Notes: a model not told the origin generated them from the sequence alone. A stretch of DNA of 64,000 bases from Paenibacillus prosopidis (GCF_003337375.1 NZ_QPJD01000005.1:124001-188000); one strand, 5' to 3'. Shown: positions 15,747 through 23,811, numbered from the stretch's first letter. Program-made: numbers and translations.

Positions 15747-18739
15747 GGGCTGTCGCCTCCTTTTGAAGCTTGCTGATCGGTAGATTCGTCATTCAACCCG
15801 AATTCCTCACGCTTCTTGCGCAGTTCCTTATCGATTTCCTTAACGCCTTCCTCAATCGCTTCGCGAGGTATTTTGCCGTTAAGTACAATTTGATTCCAGA
15901 TGTTCGCGATATGCCTTGTCGTATAGTAACCGCCGATAACGACCTCGCGCTCCTTGAACCATTCCCACTGCTGGAGAATCGCTTCAATATCAGAAGACTG
16001 CCACGGCATTCGCGTCAGCGCTTCGATGTTCGCCGTATTCCAGCGCGCTTCCACGCCAAGCAGCGCTTCAAGCTCGGAACCGAATCTTTCCTGCGTATCG
16101 GCACTCGTCCACCATTTCAAAAACTCCCACGATTGCTCTTTCATGTCGGTGTCTTTGAAAATCATGCCCGTTTGCGCCAAACCGCCAGTCGAGCGGTTGA
16201 TTTGACCGTCCTCCTGCTCGATTCCCGGCATCGGTTTCATTCCCCACCAGCCTGTCAGCTCCGGCGCTGCCGTTGAGAGCAGCACGTAGGTGGAGTAATC
16301 CGCAACGCCGATCGGCATTTCGCCGGAACGGAAACGGTTGTAGAAATCGGCTTGCTTCGAAATCTTAAAGTTTGTGAATAAGCCCGTCCACAGCTTGAAC
16401 GCTTCCATCGCTTCCGGCGAATCTAGGTTCGAGAATTTACCGTTTTCACGGTAGAACTCGCTGTTCTGCTGGAACAGGAACGGCGCAAATTCATTAATGG
16501 CAAGCCCCGGGTTATTCGGAGCATGCGGATAGAAGAAATCCATTCCGTTCTGCTGCAGAATCGGAATCAAATCCATTACTTCCTCCCACGTATCCGGAAT
16601 TTGCTCTTCCGTTATGCCTAATTGCTGCATGATGTCTTTTCTATAAAACAGCATGTTGAAATTCTGGTTCTCCGGCAGCGCATAGCTTCCTCCGTTGTAC
16701 TTGTACGGAATGAGTGCACCTGGTCTGAATCGTGCCGCTACTTCATCGTAATCGCTGTACTCCTCCAAATTGACAAGTCCGTTACGAACCGCGTAGTCAA
16801 TCGGAATTTCACCCTCAACACCAAGCGCTACATCCGGCGCAACTCCGGCTGTGCTTGCAAGCAGAAGCACCTGCATTTGCTGAGCCGGGATGACGTTGAT
16901 GTTAACCTTTATGCCGGTTTCCGTTGTAAAGTCCTCATCGATCATTTGCTTAATAATATCGACCCAGTCACGGCCTCTGGCTACCCAAACGTCCAGCACC
17001 TGCTCATCCTCATAGACGTTGCCGATACCGCCGTAATTTTTCGTAAAAGAGCTCGTAAAGTCATAAAGCATTGTTCCCGTTCTTGCTATCCAGCCCGCGG
17101 CCGGCTTCGGCCAATCGGTATCCGGCGATTTGACGATCAAATAATCAAGCACCAGGCTTTGTTTGCTCAGTCCGTTCACCCATGTGCCAAGCGATGCCTG
17201 CAAATCGTTAAATTGTCCCATCCGTCCGGGAATTGATATCGTATCGTTCGCCAAGCTCAGCAGCACGTCGCGCGCTTCGTAAAGCGTGCTCACTTCCGAG
17301 CTGCCTTCATTAACCCCAAGCGCATACAACCCTTTAATCGTCTCGTCGAGACTTTGCGCCATCAGTTGCAGACGCGGCACTAAATTATTAATATTTTGCT
17401 CCAGGCGCCAGTCGCCGTTCGGATCGGGATTCGTACCCGTCACTTGAATGACTTCCCGGCCAAGCAATGACATTTTGCGTGTCGTATCCGTAACGGTTTC
17501 AAGCATCCGTCCAAGGGCGCCGACCTGCACCTCCATGCGGATCGTATGCTTCCCCTTTTCTAAATAATAGAGATACGGTTCACTCTCTCCGCGGCCGCCA
17601 AATTTTGAAATCTGCCATTCCGCTTTGTAAGGAAACGAAATTTCATTCATTTCTTTAAACGGAAGCTTTCCGTCAATTGTAACCTTTCGCTGCGTCGGCA
17701 TGCCGTTCAGGAACCATTGCCCGTAACGGGCGCCGATTTCGTACAAACCGCTTTCCGGTACCTCCACTTCCCATTCTGCCCATTGTCCGCCGGTCCGCCA
17801 GCTTGCTCCGCCAAACGCGTTGAGAACGATAGAGTCCTTATTAAAAGGCTCTGTAGCAGGCTCGCGGTCCTCGATCCGCTTCAGTGTCGGGTCCGATTTC
17901 AAGGTAGAAAGCTCGGCCTGCGCCTTAATAAGCTGACCTTCGACCTTCTTGTAGCCTTGCTGCTCGTAGGTGCTGAGCACCTCCTCATACGTTGGAACGT
18001 TTACCGGTGAGAAAATATCGATCTCACCGATAGCGGCAGGTTCCCGAACCGCTTGAATCCGCAGCGTATGCTTGCCCTTCGTTAAATAAAAGCGAAACGG
18101 CTCGTATACTTTGCTTTCAGCATCGCGGAATTCCCGGTACTGCCAGCCCGCTGTTTCTTCCCTGCGCGGATTAAATTCATTGCCTTGATTGTCGAACCAA
18201 GGCTCTCCGGCTTCCTTCCACATCCTTTGGAATTCCAGCTTCTTCGCCTGGAAGAACGGATATACTCCGTCAATTTGTATGCTTCGAACGATAGAGGAGC
18301 GCTTGCCCTCCATCGCATAATAGCTCATTCCCATTTGATAATAGCCGTCCTGAGGCACCTCAAAGGCGTACTCCGCCCAGCTGTCCTCTTCGATAAGCGC
18401 CAACGCATCGCCGCTTCGGCCACCGAGGCCGGATTCGATACGGGTACCCTTCCCGCTAAGAGCCTTAAAATCAACAGATGACAACGTAAGCTTAAAATCA
18501 GCCGTATCGGCAGCACCCTGCTCGTTCCAACTATCCACATATTTATTAAAAGACGGCTCCAGCTTGCTGCCGGCGTCTTCAGATTCCAATATTGACGATT
18601 CATCTATTCCCGCATCAAGTGAAATACCTGCCATTGCAGCATCGTTGTAACCCCTTGAATTATTCCACCATAAAAAGAAGCAGACCAATACGGCAACTAC
18701 AACCAATGTCACTTTATACTTTCTTAGCCAACGAATCAC
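15743..18739 (-). CDS. Membrane-anchored solute-binding protein fused to carbohydrate-binding-like domains
   Basis: The ~998-residue protein opens with a basic segment and one transmembrane anchor (VTLVVVAVLVCFFLWW) without a lipobox. Two similar beta-sandwich regions follow. Region one is around residues 60-250 and contains SWAEYAFEVPQDGYYQMGM. Region two, around 320-450, contains QWAEWEVEVPESGLYEIGARYG. Both end in KGKHT(L/I)R(I/M), as in CBM6/35-like folds. A helical linker leads to a type-1 extracellular solute-binding domain from about residue 600 (LDVWVARGRDW, ALPENQNFNMLFYRKDIM). Typical binding proteins are near 450 residues, so this is more than double. I chose the GTG at 18739 (TTG at 18742 possible) behind AAGGGGGTG, because an upstream in-frame ATG at 18805 lies inside a terminator hairpin. 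Confidence 0.8.
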   Translation of the reverse strand: MIRWLRKYKVTLVVVAVLVCFFLWWNNSRGYNDAAMAGISLDAGIDESSILESEDAGSKLEPSFNKYVDSWNEQGAADTADFKLTLSSVDFKALSGKGTRIESGLGGRSGDALALIEEDSWAEYAFEVPQDGYYQMGMSYYAMEGKRSSIVRSIQIDGVYPFFQAKKLEFQRMWKEAGEPWFDNQGNEFNPRREETAGWQYREFRDAESKVYEPFRFYLTKGKHTLRIQAVREPAAIGEIDIFSPVNVPTYEEVLSTYEQQGYKKVEGQLIKAQAELSTLKSDPTLKRIEDREPATEPFNKDSIVLNAFGGASWRTGGQWAEWEVEVPESGLYEIGARYGQWFLNGMPTQRKVTIDGKLPFKEMNEISFPYKAEWQISKFGGRGESEPYLYYLEKGKHTIRMEVQVGALGRMLETVTDTTRKMSLLGREVIQVTGTNPDPNGDWRLEQNINNLVPRLQLMAQSLDETIKGLYALGVNEGSSEVSTLYEARDVLLSLANDTISIPGRMGQFNDLQASLGTWVNGLSKQSLVLDYLIVKSPDTDWPKPAAGWIARTGTMLYDFTSSFTKNYGGIGNVYEDEQVLDVWVARGRDWVDIIKQMIDEDFTTETGIKVNINVIPAQQMQVLLLASTAGVAPDVALGVEGEIPIDYAVRNGLVNLEEYSDYDEVAARFRPGALIPYKYNGGSYALPENQNFNMLFYRKDIMQQLGITEEQIPDTWEEVMDLIPILQQNGMDFFYPHAPNNPGLAINEFAPFLFQQNSEFYRENGKFSNLDSPEAMEAFKLWTGLFTNFKISKQADFYNRFRSGEMPIGVADYSTYVLLSTAAPELTGWWGMKPMPGIEQEDGQINRSTGGLAQTGMIFKDTDMKEQSWEFLKWWTSADTQERFGSELEALLGVEARWNTANIEALTRMPWQSSDIEAILQQWEWFKEREVVIGGYYTTRHIANIWNQIVLNGKIPREAIEEGVKEIDKELRKKREEFGLNDESTDQQASKGGDSP

Positions 18740-18769
18740 CAAGGAGCACCCCCTTGCTAAATAAAAGAC

Positions 18770-18801
18770 CCGAATCATCCCTTTGTTAAGGGATGATTCG
18801 G
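18770..18801 (-). terminator. Intercistronic terminator hairpin inside the operon
   Basis: A perfect stem of at least 12 bp (CCGAATCATCCC paired with GGGATGATTCGG) is followed on the minus strand by TCTTTTATTT. It lies 29 nt after the stop of the first solute-binding gene. It probably allows partial read-through, so that the abundant free binding protein is made in excess of the membrane components. Confidence 0.8.
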
Positions 18802-18830
18802 ACAAACCGAACCCGCAGTTTTCTTCAGAA

Positions 18831-20255
18831 CTATTGCTGCAGTTCTTTCAACAATTTTTCTTTTTCGGCTTTAAGCTTGTTTTCAACGTTTTCTTGCGTT
18901 TGTTGAATAGCTGTCTTGGAATCGACGTTTTTATCAAGCGCTGCTAGCACGCCTTCAAGCCATATCGGCCAAGCCATTCCGTCAAGACGAGTGTAACGTC
19001 TGACTGGAAGCAAGGCGGCAAGCTCGGTGTACAATTTGTAATCTTCTTGATCGCCTAAGTATGGATTCGTATGATTGATGTACCAATCTTGGCTAGTGAT
19101 ATGTTTATAGTCCGGTTGAACCGATTCCTCGATCCACAATTTCCATGCCGCTTCGGATGTTGTAACGAACTCGGTGAACGCCCATGCCGCTTCTTTATTT
19201 TGGCTTTGCGATGGAATTACGAATGTCGAGCCGCCCATGCCTACGTTAAGACCGAAAGGCATCGTCGTCGCTCTCCATTTGCCCGCTAGATCCGGGAAGT
19301 TCTCTGCCAGACCGCGCGCGCCCCAGCTTCCGACTACGAACATCGGGGACTCGCCTTTTTTCACGCGCTGTTTGCCTTTATCGCTGAAGATGCCGTCATG
19401 CGGGGCAATTTTCAATTGGTTAACTTGCTTGGAAATATCAAGGAATTTCACGAACTCTTCGGAGTTGCGAACCCAGTTCATTTCACTGTCATAGTAGCCT
19501 ATCGAATCGCCGAGCCAGTGAACAGGTGAATCACGCCATTCCATCGCGTACTTGCCGTTTGCTTTCAACGTTTGCGCAAGCGTGAAGAAGTTGTCCGGAT
19601 CTTGAATATACTCGCCAAGCTCAGCCGGATCGGAAGGCAAGCCAAGCTCTTCAAAAATATCCGCACGGTAGTAAGTTACAGCAGGCGTAACATCCCACGG
19701 CATACCGAGCAGTTTGCTGCCGTCAATCGACGACCAACGGTTCCAGTTGTACTCCGATACCAGGCTTTGATATTTGCCGGCGTCATATTGCGGCTGAAGC
19801 AAATCTTCGAGCACGTTTCCTGTGCTGTAGCGCGGGAATTGACCTTGCTCGACAAGCGCGACATCCGGTGCGCCTTTGCCTGCTGCCAAAGTCGTTTGCA
19901 GCTTGTCATGCAAATCGCCAAACGGCACGAAGATCACTTTCAGCTTAATGTTCGGATACGCTTCGTTAAATGCTTTTGTAAGGGCAGCATCATTCTCTTT
20001 ATTGTCAAGAAACGTCCAGAGCGTTACTTCACCGGAAATCGATGGATCGATCGTCGATTTTGCGGCAGCATCTCCCTCTGCTTCCGCGTTCTCTGCCGCC
20101 GGCTCATTTGTCGCCGCTTCATTCCCGGCCGCTTCCGTGTTTGCCGGCGTATTTTCTGCAACGTTATTCGTCTTCGTCCCTGCACCACTGGAGCATGCGG
20201 TAATGAGCATGATAAGAGCCAACATAAAAATGAAAGTGCTTGCAACCTTTTTCAT
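18831..20255 (-). CDS. Extracellular solute-binding lipoprotein of a sugar ABC transporter
   Basis: The 474-residue protein has a lipoprotein signal (MKKVASTFIFMLALIMLITAC, lipobox ITAC) and an Ala/Glu-rich linker. A type-1 solute-binding fold follows, beginning SGEVTLWTFLDNKENDAALTK. APDVALVEQGQFPRYS and the C-terminal helices fit family 1 sugar-binding proteins. The ATG at 20255 is preceded by GAGGGAGG; longer in-frame starts add no signal peptide and are unlikely. It is the first gene of the nine-gene operon. Its leader has two cre-like sites, so catabolite control is likely. The ligand is unknown, probably an oligosaccharide released outside the cell. Confidence 0.92.
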   Translation of the reverse strand: MKKVASTFIFMLALIMLITACSSGAGTKTNNVAENTPANTEAAGNEAATNEPAAENAEAEGDAAAKSTIDPSISGEVTLWTFLDNKENDAALTKAFNEAYPNIKLKVIFVPFGDLHDKLQTTLAAGKGAPDVALVEQGQFPRYSTGNVLEDLLQPQYDAGKYQSLVSEYNWNRWSSIDGSKLLGMPWDVTPAVTYYRADIFEELGLPSDPAELGEYIQDPDNFFTLAQTLKANGKYAMEWRDSPVHWLGDSIGYYDSEMNWVRNSEEFVKFLDISKQVNQLKIAPHDGIFSDKGKQRVKKGESPMFVVGSWGARGLAENFPDLAGKWRATTMPFGLNVGMGGSTFVIPSQSQNKEAAWAFTEFVTTSEAAWKLWIEESVQPDYKHITSQDWYINHTNPYLGDQEDYKLYTELAALLPVRRYTRLDGMAWPIWLEGVLAALDKNVDSKTAIQQTQENVENKLKAEKEKLLKELQQ

Positions 20256-20280
20256 TAAAAAAGCCTCCCTCATATTTGAA

Positions 20281-20294
20281 ATAAAGCGTTTACA
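20281..20294 (-). promoter_or_regulatory. cre-like CcpA site near the binding-protein start
   Basis: TGTAAACGCTTTAT matches the cre consensus TGWAARCGYTWNCW with one mismatch. It lies within the transcribed leader, where CcpA could act as a roadblock. Confidence 0.55.
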
Positions 20295-20478
20295 TTTCAA
20301 TCCTAAAAAGGTATATTCATTTATACCTCTAATCACAAACGACAACTATTTCTCAGCTGCATCTTTTCTTGCTGGTATGACACCCTTTGACTTTTAATCA
20401 ATTAATAAAAGTATTAACGGTAGAATGTGGCACAAGAAACCCTTTGATAACACCAACATATTTACACGTTTCTAGATC

Positions 20479-20487
20479 CACCTCCTT
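20479..20487 (-). promoter_or_regulatory. Extended Shine-Dalgarno sequence in the leader without a usable ORF
   Basis: AAGGAGGTG, followed by GATC, is complementary to the 16S rRNA 3' end over at least nine bases. The first start codon at normal spacing is a GTG immediately followed by TAA. It may be a ribosome-binding mRNA stabiliser of the kind known from Bacillus cry and hbs leaders. Confidence 0.4.
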
Positions 20488-20504
20488 AAGAATTAATTAT
20501 TTTG

Positions 20505-20516
20505 TTAATCGATTAA
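20505..20516 (-). promoter_or_regulatory. Palindrome just after the operon transcription start
   Basis: TTAATCGATTAA is a perfect 12-bp palindrome centred about 18 nt after the predicted start site. A looser copy (TTAATCAATTAA) lies near 20396. This placement suggests a repressor operator; the regulator is not identifiable. Confidence 0.4.
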
Positions 20517-20534
20517 TAACTTTGTTACATCATT

Positions 20535-20562
20535 ATTTTAACATGGATTTTTATGAATTCAA
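20535..20562 (-). promoter_or_regulatory. Putative sigma-A promoter of the nine-gene operon
   Basis: On the minus strand TTGAAT (20562-20557) and TAAAAT (20540-20535) are separated by 16 bp. A strong cre-like site lies about 30 bp upstream. Confidence 0.5.
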
Positions 20563-20591
20563 CCCCCAATTTGCAAAATTCCACTTTTTTT

Positions 20592-20605
20592 TGAAAGCGT
20601 TTACG
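20592..20605 (+). promoter_or_regulatory. cre-like CcpA site upstream of the operon promoter
   Basis: TGAAAGCGTTTACG matches the cre consensus at all but the last position. Centred some 70 bp upstream of the predicted start, it could mediate activation or repression by CcpA. Confidence 0.6.
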
Positions 20606-20761
20606 AAAATAAGCGAAGTATTGACACCGACATGCCGTATGGCAGCGCATTTTATGAGATTCCCGCTCATTTTTACGACAAAAAAAAATCACCCCAGAAA
20701 GGTGATTAGCATTTTTATAAAGTAATTTTCTTATTAGATGAAGGATTGTTGGTGCAGCAAA

Positions 20762-20962
20762 TTAAACGACATCATAGCCTTGATCCTCGATTGCCGCTTT
20801 GACCGCCTCAAGCGTTACCTTTGTTTCGTCGTATTGCACCGTTACCTTTTTGCTTGCCAAATCAACCTTGCCGCTTGCACCCGCGCTGCCAACAGCCTTC
20901 TCTACTGCGCTGACGCAATGTCCGCAGGTCATTCCCTCTACCTTCAATACTGCGTTTGCCAT
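20762..20962 (-). CDS. copZ: CopZ-like copper chaperone (HMA domain)
   Basis: This 66-residue protein is a single heavy-metal-associated domain. The metal-binding motif GMTCGHC is near residue 10 and the fold is the usual beta-alpha-beta-beta-alpha-beta length. It should bind Cu(I) in the cytosol and hand it to a CopA ATPase. It lies 19 nt after csoR and is co-transcribed with it. No copA gene follows in this window, which is unusual because copA commonly accompanies copZ. Confidence 0.92.
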   Translation of the reverse strand: MANAVLKVEGMTCGHCVSAVEKAVGSAGASGKVDLASKKVTVQYDETKVTLEAVKAAIEDQGYDVV

Positions 20963-20981
20963 TAAATGAACCCCCTTCAGC

Positions 20982-21335
20982 CTACTTCATTAATTTGTTA
21001 ACCGTAATTAGCAGCTCGTCAATAACTTCACTTTCACCTGCTTGAATACGCTCGACTACACAGCTTTTCATATGACCTTCGAGCAGCAGCTTACCGACGC
21101 TGTTAAGCGCTGATTGTACGGCCGCTATTTGGTTAAGCACATCATCGCAATACGTATCCTTCTCGATCATTGCCTTGACGCCCCTAATTTGACCTTCGAT
21201 CCGGTTCAGACGGGTAGTCAAATTTGCTTTCATCTTATCCGTATGATGACTCTTACGCTGAGCGGACGCATCACAGAATTCAGCAGACGAATGACAATGC
21301 TCGTCAACCTCATCGTTTTTTTCATTGTTGTTCAC
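20982..21335 (-). CDS. csoR: CsoR family copper-sensing repressor
   Basis: The 117-residue protein has an N-terminal His/Cys-containing extension, then the CsoR core starting TTRLNRIEGQIRGVKAMI. The Cu(I) ligands are visible: Cys in DTYCDDVL, and His and Cys in EGHMKSCVVE. It represses its own operon until copper binds. The GTG start is behind GGAGG. A perfect CsoR-type palindrome lies between the -35 and -10 elements upstream. Confidence 0.92.
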   Translation of the reverse strand: MNNNEKNDEVDEHCHSSAEFCDASAQRKSHHTDKMKANLTTRLNRIEGQIRGVKAMIEKDTYCDDVLNQIAAVQSALNSVGKLLLEGHMKSCVVERIQAGESEVIDELLITVNKLMK

Positions 21336-21370
21336 ATGTCATACCTCCATGGGGTATATGTTATGTATTC

Positions 21371-21400
21371 ATCTTACCATACCCCTTAGGGGTATGTAAA
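21371..21400 (-). promoter_or_regulatory. csoR-copZ promoter with CsoR operator
   Basis: TTTACA (21400-21395) and TAAGAT (21376-21371) are separated by 18 bp. The palindrome CATACCCCTTAGGGGTATG (21378-21396) occupies almost the whole spacer. It matches known CsoR operators with a central run of C and G, and bound repressor would exclude polymerase. Confidence 0.8.
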
Positions 21401-21573
21401 TACCCTTTTGTATTTGCTATTTGTTCCATCTCAACTACTATTATTATGTAATGCAATATGCTACTATCCACATAAGAAGCAGAACCAGCATCTAAGACCG
21501 CTTGCAGCTCCCGCAAACTTCACGCTTTGCGCAGCATTCAGGCGGTTTTTATGAAGCGAGAGGATGATTCGTT

Positions 21574-22320
21574 ATCAGAAAGCTCATAAATTTCGCACAT
21601 CGGGGCGCAAGCGGTTATTGTCCCGAAAATACGATGGCTGCTTTTTCTAAAGCGCTTGAGCTCGGGGCTACAGGTATTGAAACGGACGTTCAAATGACGA
21701 AGGACGGGATTGTTGTCCTCCTTCACGACGAATCATTAGCACGTACGACCGGACGCCATCAGCTTGTGAAGGACATGGATTACGCCGAGCTGAAGACGCT
21801 CGATGCCGGAAGCTGGTTTGATTCTGCTTTTCAGGCAGAACAGATCCCGTCTCTTGAACAACTGCTGGAGCTAATTAAGCATACCGGTACCATCCTAAAT
21901 ATTGAGCTCAAAAACGGCATCGTGCTGTATCCCGGGATTGAACATAAAGTAATAGAAGCGGTGCGAGCCTTTCAAATGTCGGACCGTGTCATCATCTCCA
22001 GCTTCAATCATTACTCACTCGTGCAATGCAAGCGCTTGGCGCCTGAAATTCGTACCGGTGTTTTGTATATGGAAGGGCTTTATCGTCCTTGGGATTATGC
22101 GGTGGCGCTGCAAGCGGACGCGCTTCACCCCTATAAGTACGCCGTTACGCCTGAATGGATTGCTGAGGCTGCCGCTCACGGCATCGTCTATCATCCTTTT
22201 ACCGTTAATGAACCTCTTGAAATGGAGCGTTTAATCGATGCAGGCGCAGCAGGGATCATTACCGACTATCCTGACCGGCTGGCGGAGGTGTTAACCAGGA
22301 AAGGAGCGCAAACGGAATGA
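21574..22320 (+). CDS. Glycerophosphodiester phosphodiesterase with an unusual start
   Basis: The coding frame carries FAHRGASGYCPENTMAAF, ETDVQMTKDG and LLHDE, the GDPD catalytic histidines and acidic residues. It would hydrolyse glycerophosphodiesters to glycerol-3-phosphate and an alcohol. The first ATG in frame (21634) lies after HRG and would remove a catalytic histidine. Upstream in frame the only codons before the TGA at 21565 are TTC GTT ATC AGA AAG. ATC at 21574, about 10 nt after GAGAGG, is at the expected initiator position. Either a rare ATC start is used or a point change has destroyed an ATG. Its stop overlaps the MFS gene by 4 nt. Family assignment is firm; the start is uncertain. 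Confidence 0.75.
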   Translation: MRKLINFAHRGASGYCPENTMAAFSKALELGATGIETDVQMTKDGIVVLLHDESLARTTGRHQLVKDMDYAELKTLDAGSWFDSAFQAEQIPSLEQLLELIKHTGTILNIELKNGIVLYPGIEHKVIEAVRAFQMSDRVIISSFNHYSLVQCKRLAPEIRTGVLYMEGLYRPWDYAVALQADALHPYKYAVTPEWIAEAAAHGIVYHPFTVNEPLEMERLIDAGAAGIITDYPDRLAEVLTRKGAQTE

Positions 22321-23519
22321 AAAAAACGTGGCTGCTCGGGTTCGGGTTTTTTAGCATCAGCATTACATGGGCATTGTACAACGCCTTTGTTCCATTTTTT
22401 CTTGATGACTTTTTGAAGAGCACCTTGCTTATCGGCTTCATGATGACAATCGACAATTATTTCGCATTGTTTTTGCAGCCGTGGATCGGCAGTAGAAGCG
22501 ATCGCACGAACAGCCGCTTCGGCAAGCGAATGCCGTATTTGCTCATCGGAATGCCGCTCGCCGCCCTATTTGGAGCGCTGATTCCATGGCATACCGGACT
22601 GCTTACTTTAATTTTATTTATGGTGCTTATGAATCTGTCGATGAGCTTATACCGGTCTCCAACCGTTGCGCTCATGCCTGACATAACGCCGGATAACAAG
22701 CGCACGCAGGCGAACGGCGTCATTAATTTTATGGGCGGTATCGGTTCGATCATCGCTTTCGGCGGAGGTGCGTTCCTGTACGAGATGCATTCCTCGCTTC
22801 CGTTTCTTTCCGCTTCCATTCTGACATTGATATGCCTTGCGATTCTTTTATATACGATAAAAGAAAAACGCGATGCCGTCGCCTACGCGCCAGCCGATCA
22901 CAAGCCCACTATTTCGTTCAAAGGTGAATGGAATCGTCCCACGCTCTTTTTACTCGGAGCTATCTTTTTCTGGTTCTTGTCTTACCAAGGCGTTGAAGCC
23001 TTCTTCACCTTATATGGCAAAAACCACCTGCAGCTGACGGAAGGCCAATCTTCGTTCTCGCTCGCCTTTTTCTCGTTGGCGTTCGTTCTCGCCGCCATCC
23101 CAAGCGGCCTGCTAGGAAACCGGTTTGGCAAAAAGCCCGTTATCGCCATCGGTGTCGTTGGACTTATCCTCATTTTTGCGGCCATTTCGTTCGTCGATTC
23201 GCTTCTGCCGCTTCGGATTATGCTTATTGTCGGCGGAATCTTCTGGGCAATGATAAACATTAACTCCTACCCCTTCATTATCGCGCTTGGCAAGGAGCAA
23301 ACCATCGGGACAAGAACCGGTATTTATTATTTAGTCTCCTCGCTCGCTGCCATTACATCACCGCCGCTCATGGGGGGCTTGATCGATCTGTTCGGCTATT
23401 CGGTTCTGTTCTACTTCGCCTCCGGCGGCATGGTTATCGCCTTGCTGTTCCTGGCTGGAGTCCGGGACAAAGGGCTAACGAAAACAATCTCTGCGCAAAA
23501 TGGATCGACAAACATTTAA
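22317..23519 (+). CDS. MFS transporter, SLC45/GPH-like
   Basis: The 400-residue protein has about twelve transmembrane helices. A cytoplasmic loop IGSRSDRTNSRFGKRMPYL between helices 2 and 3 is the MFS motif A of the sugar-cation/SLC45 type. The start ATG overlaps the GDPD stop codon, so the two are coupled. Import of a glycerophosphodiester or sugar is plausible, but the substrate cannot be read from sequence. Confidence 0.88.
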   Translation: MKKTWLLGFGFFSISITWALYNAFVPFFLDDFLKSTLLIGFMMTIDNYFALFLQPWIGSRSDRTNSRFGKRMPYLLIGMPLAALFGALIPWHTGLLTLILFMVLMNLSMSLYRSPTVALMPDITPDNKRTQANGVINFMGGIGSIIAFGGGAFLYEMHSSLPFLSASILTLICLAILLYTIKEKRDAVAYAPADHKPTISFKGEWNRPTLFLLGAIFFWFLSYQGVEAFFTLYGKNHLQLTEGQSSFSLAFFSLAFVLAAIPSGLLGNRFGKKPVIAIGVVGLILIFAAISFVDSLLPLRIMLIVGGIFWAMININSYPFIIALGKEQTIGTRTGIYYLVSSLAAITSPPLMGGLIDLFGYSVLFYFASGGMVIALLFLAGVRDKGLTKTISAQNGSTNI

Positions 23520-23587
23520 ATAACCCCCACCTTAAGAAAAATCAGCGCTTCGTGGCTTTAAAATATAACACTGCGAAGCACAAAGAA

Positions 23588-23621
23588 GGGCACGACCGGG
23601 AACCGGATTGTGTCCTTTTTT
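23588..23621 (+). terminator. Terminator after the GDPD-MFS pair
   Basis: GGGCAC...CCGG pairs with CCGG...GTGTCC around a short GAA loop, followed by six T. The stem has a small internal mismatch. Confidence 0.7.
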
Positions 23622-23688
23622 GCTGTTTGAGCTGACGATAGAAGTGTGTGGGATGGTAAGAAGCAAATCCATTTATCCGTTCGTTGAT

Positions 23689-23811
23689 ATATACGATTTT
23701 TAGAACATAATTGGCAGGATTCATGGAAAAAGACAAAATATATGCGATTTTTCACATAAATTTTTCACTTTAGCCAGCCCAGGGAATTTTATATATGATT
23801 TTTCATATATA
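23689..23811. repeat. Three AT-rich motif copies at 51-bp spacing
   Basis: GATTTTT, preceded by ATATA-like bases, begins at 23695, 23746 and 23797, exactly 51 bp apart each time. The third copy forms a perfect inverted repeat (TATATATGA, TTTT, TCATATATA; 23790-23811). The second copy is a degenerate version and the first is weaker. Function unknown. Confidence 0.5.

Larger units (their letters stand above)
20256..20761 (-). other. Long leader and promoter region of the nine-gene operon
   Basis: No protein gene is supported here. In transcription order it holds a cre-like site, a sigma-A type promoter, a palindrome, an extended Shine-Dalgarno sequence with no proper reading frame, and a second cre-like site just before the lipoprotein gene. 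The 5' untranslated region would be about 270 nt. Confidence 0.6.

Noticed and set aside
19572-20258. Plus-strand open frame of 228 codons
   Set aside because: Antisense to the solute-binding lipoprotein gene; Cys/Arg-rich composition typical of a shadow frame.
20403-20468. Minus-strand 21-codon hydrophobic frame in the operon leader (MLVLSKGFLCHILPLILLLI)
   Set aside because: The strong Shine-Dalgarno is about 19 nt away, too far for normal initiation.
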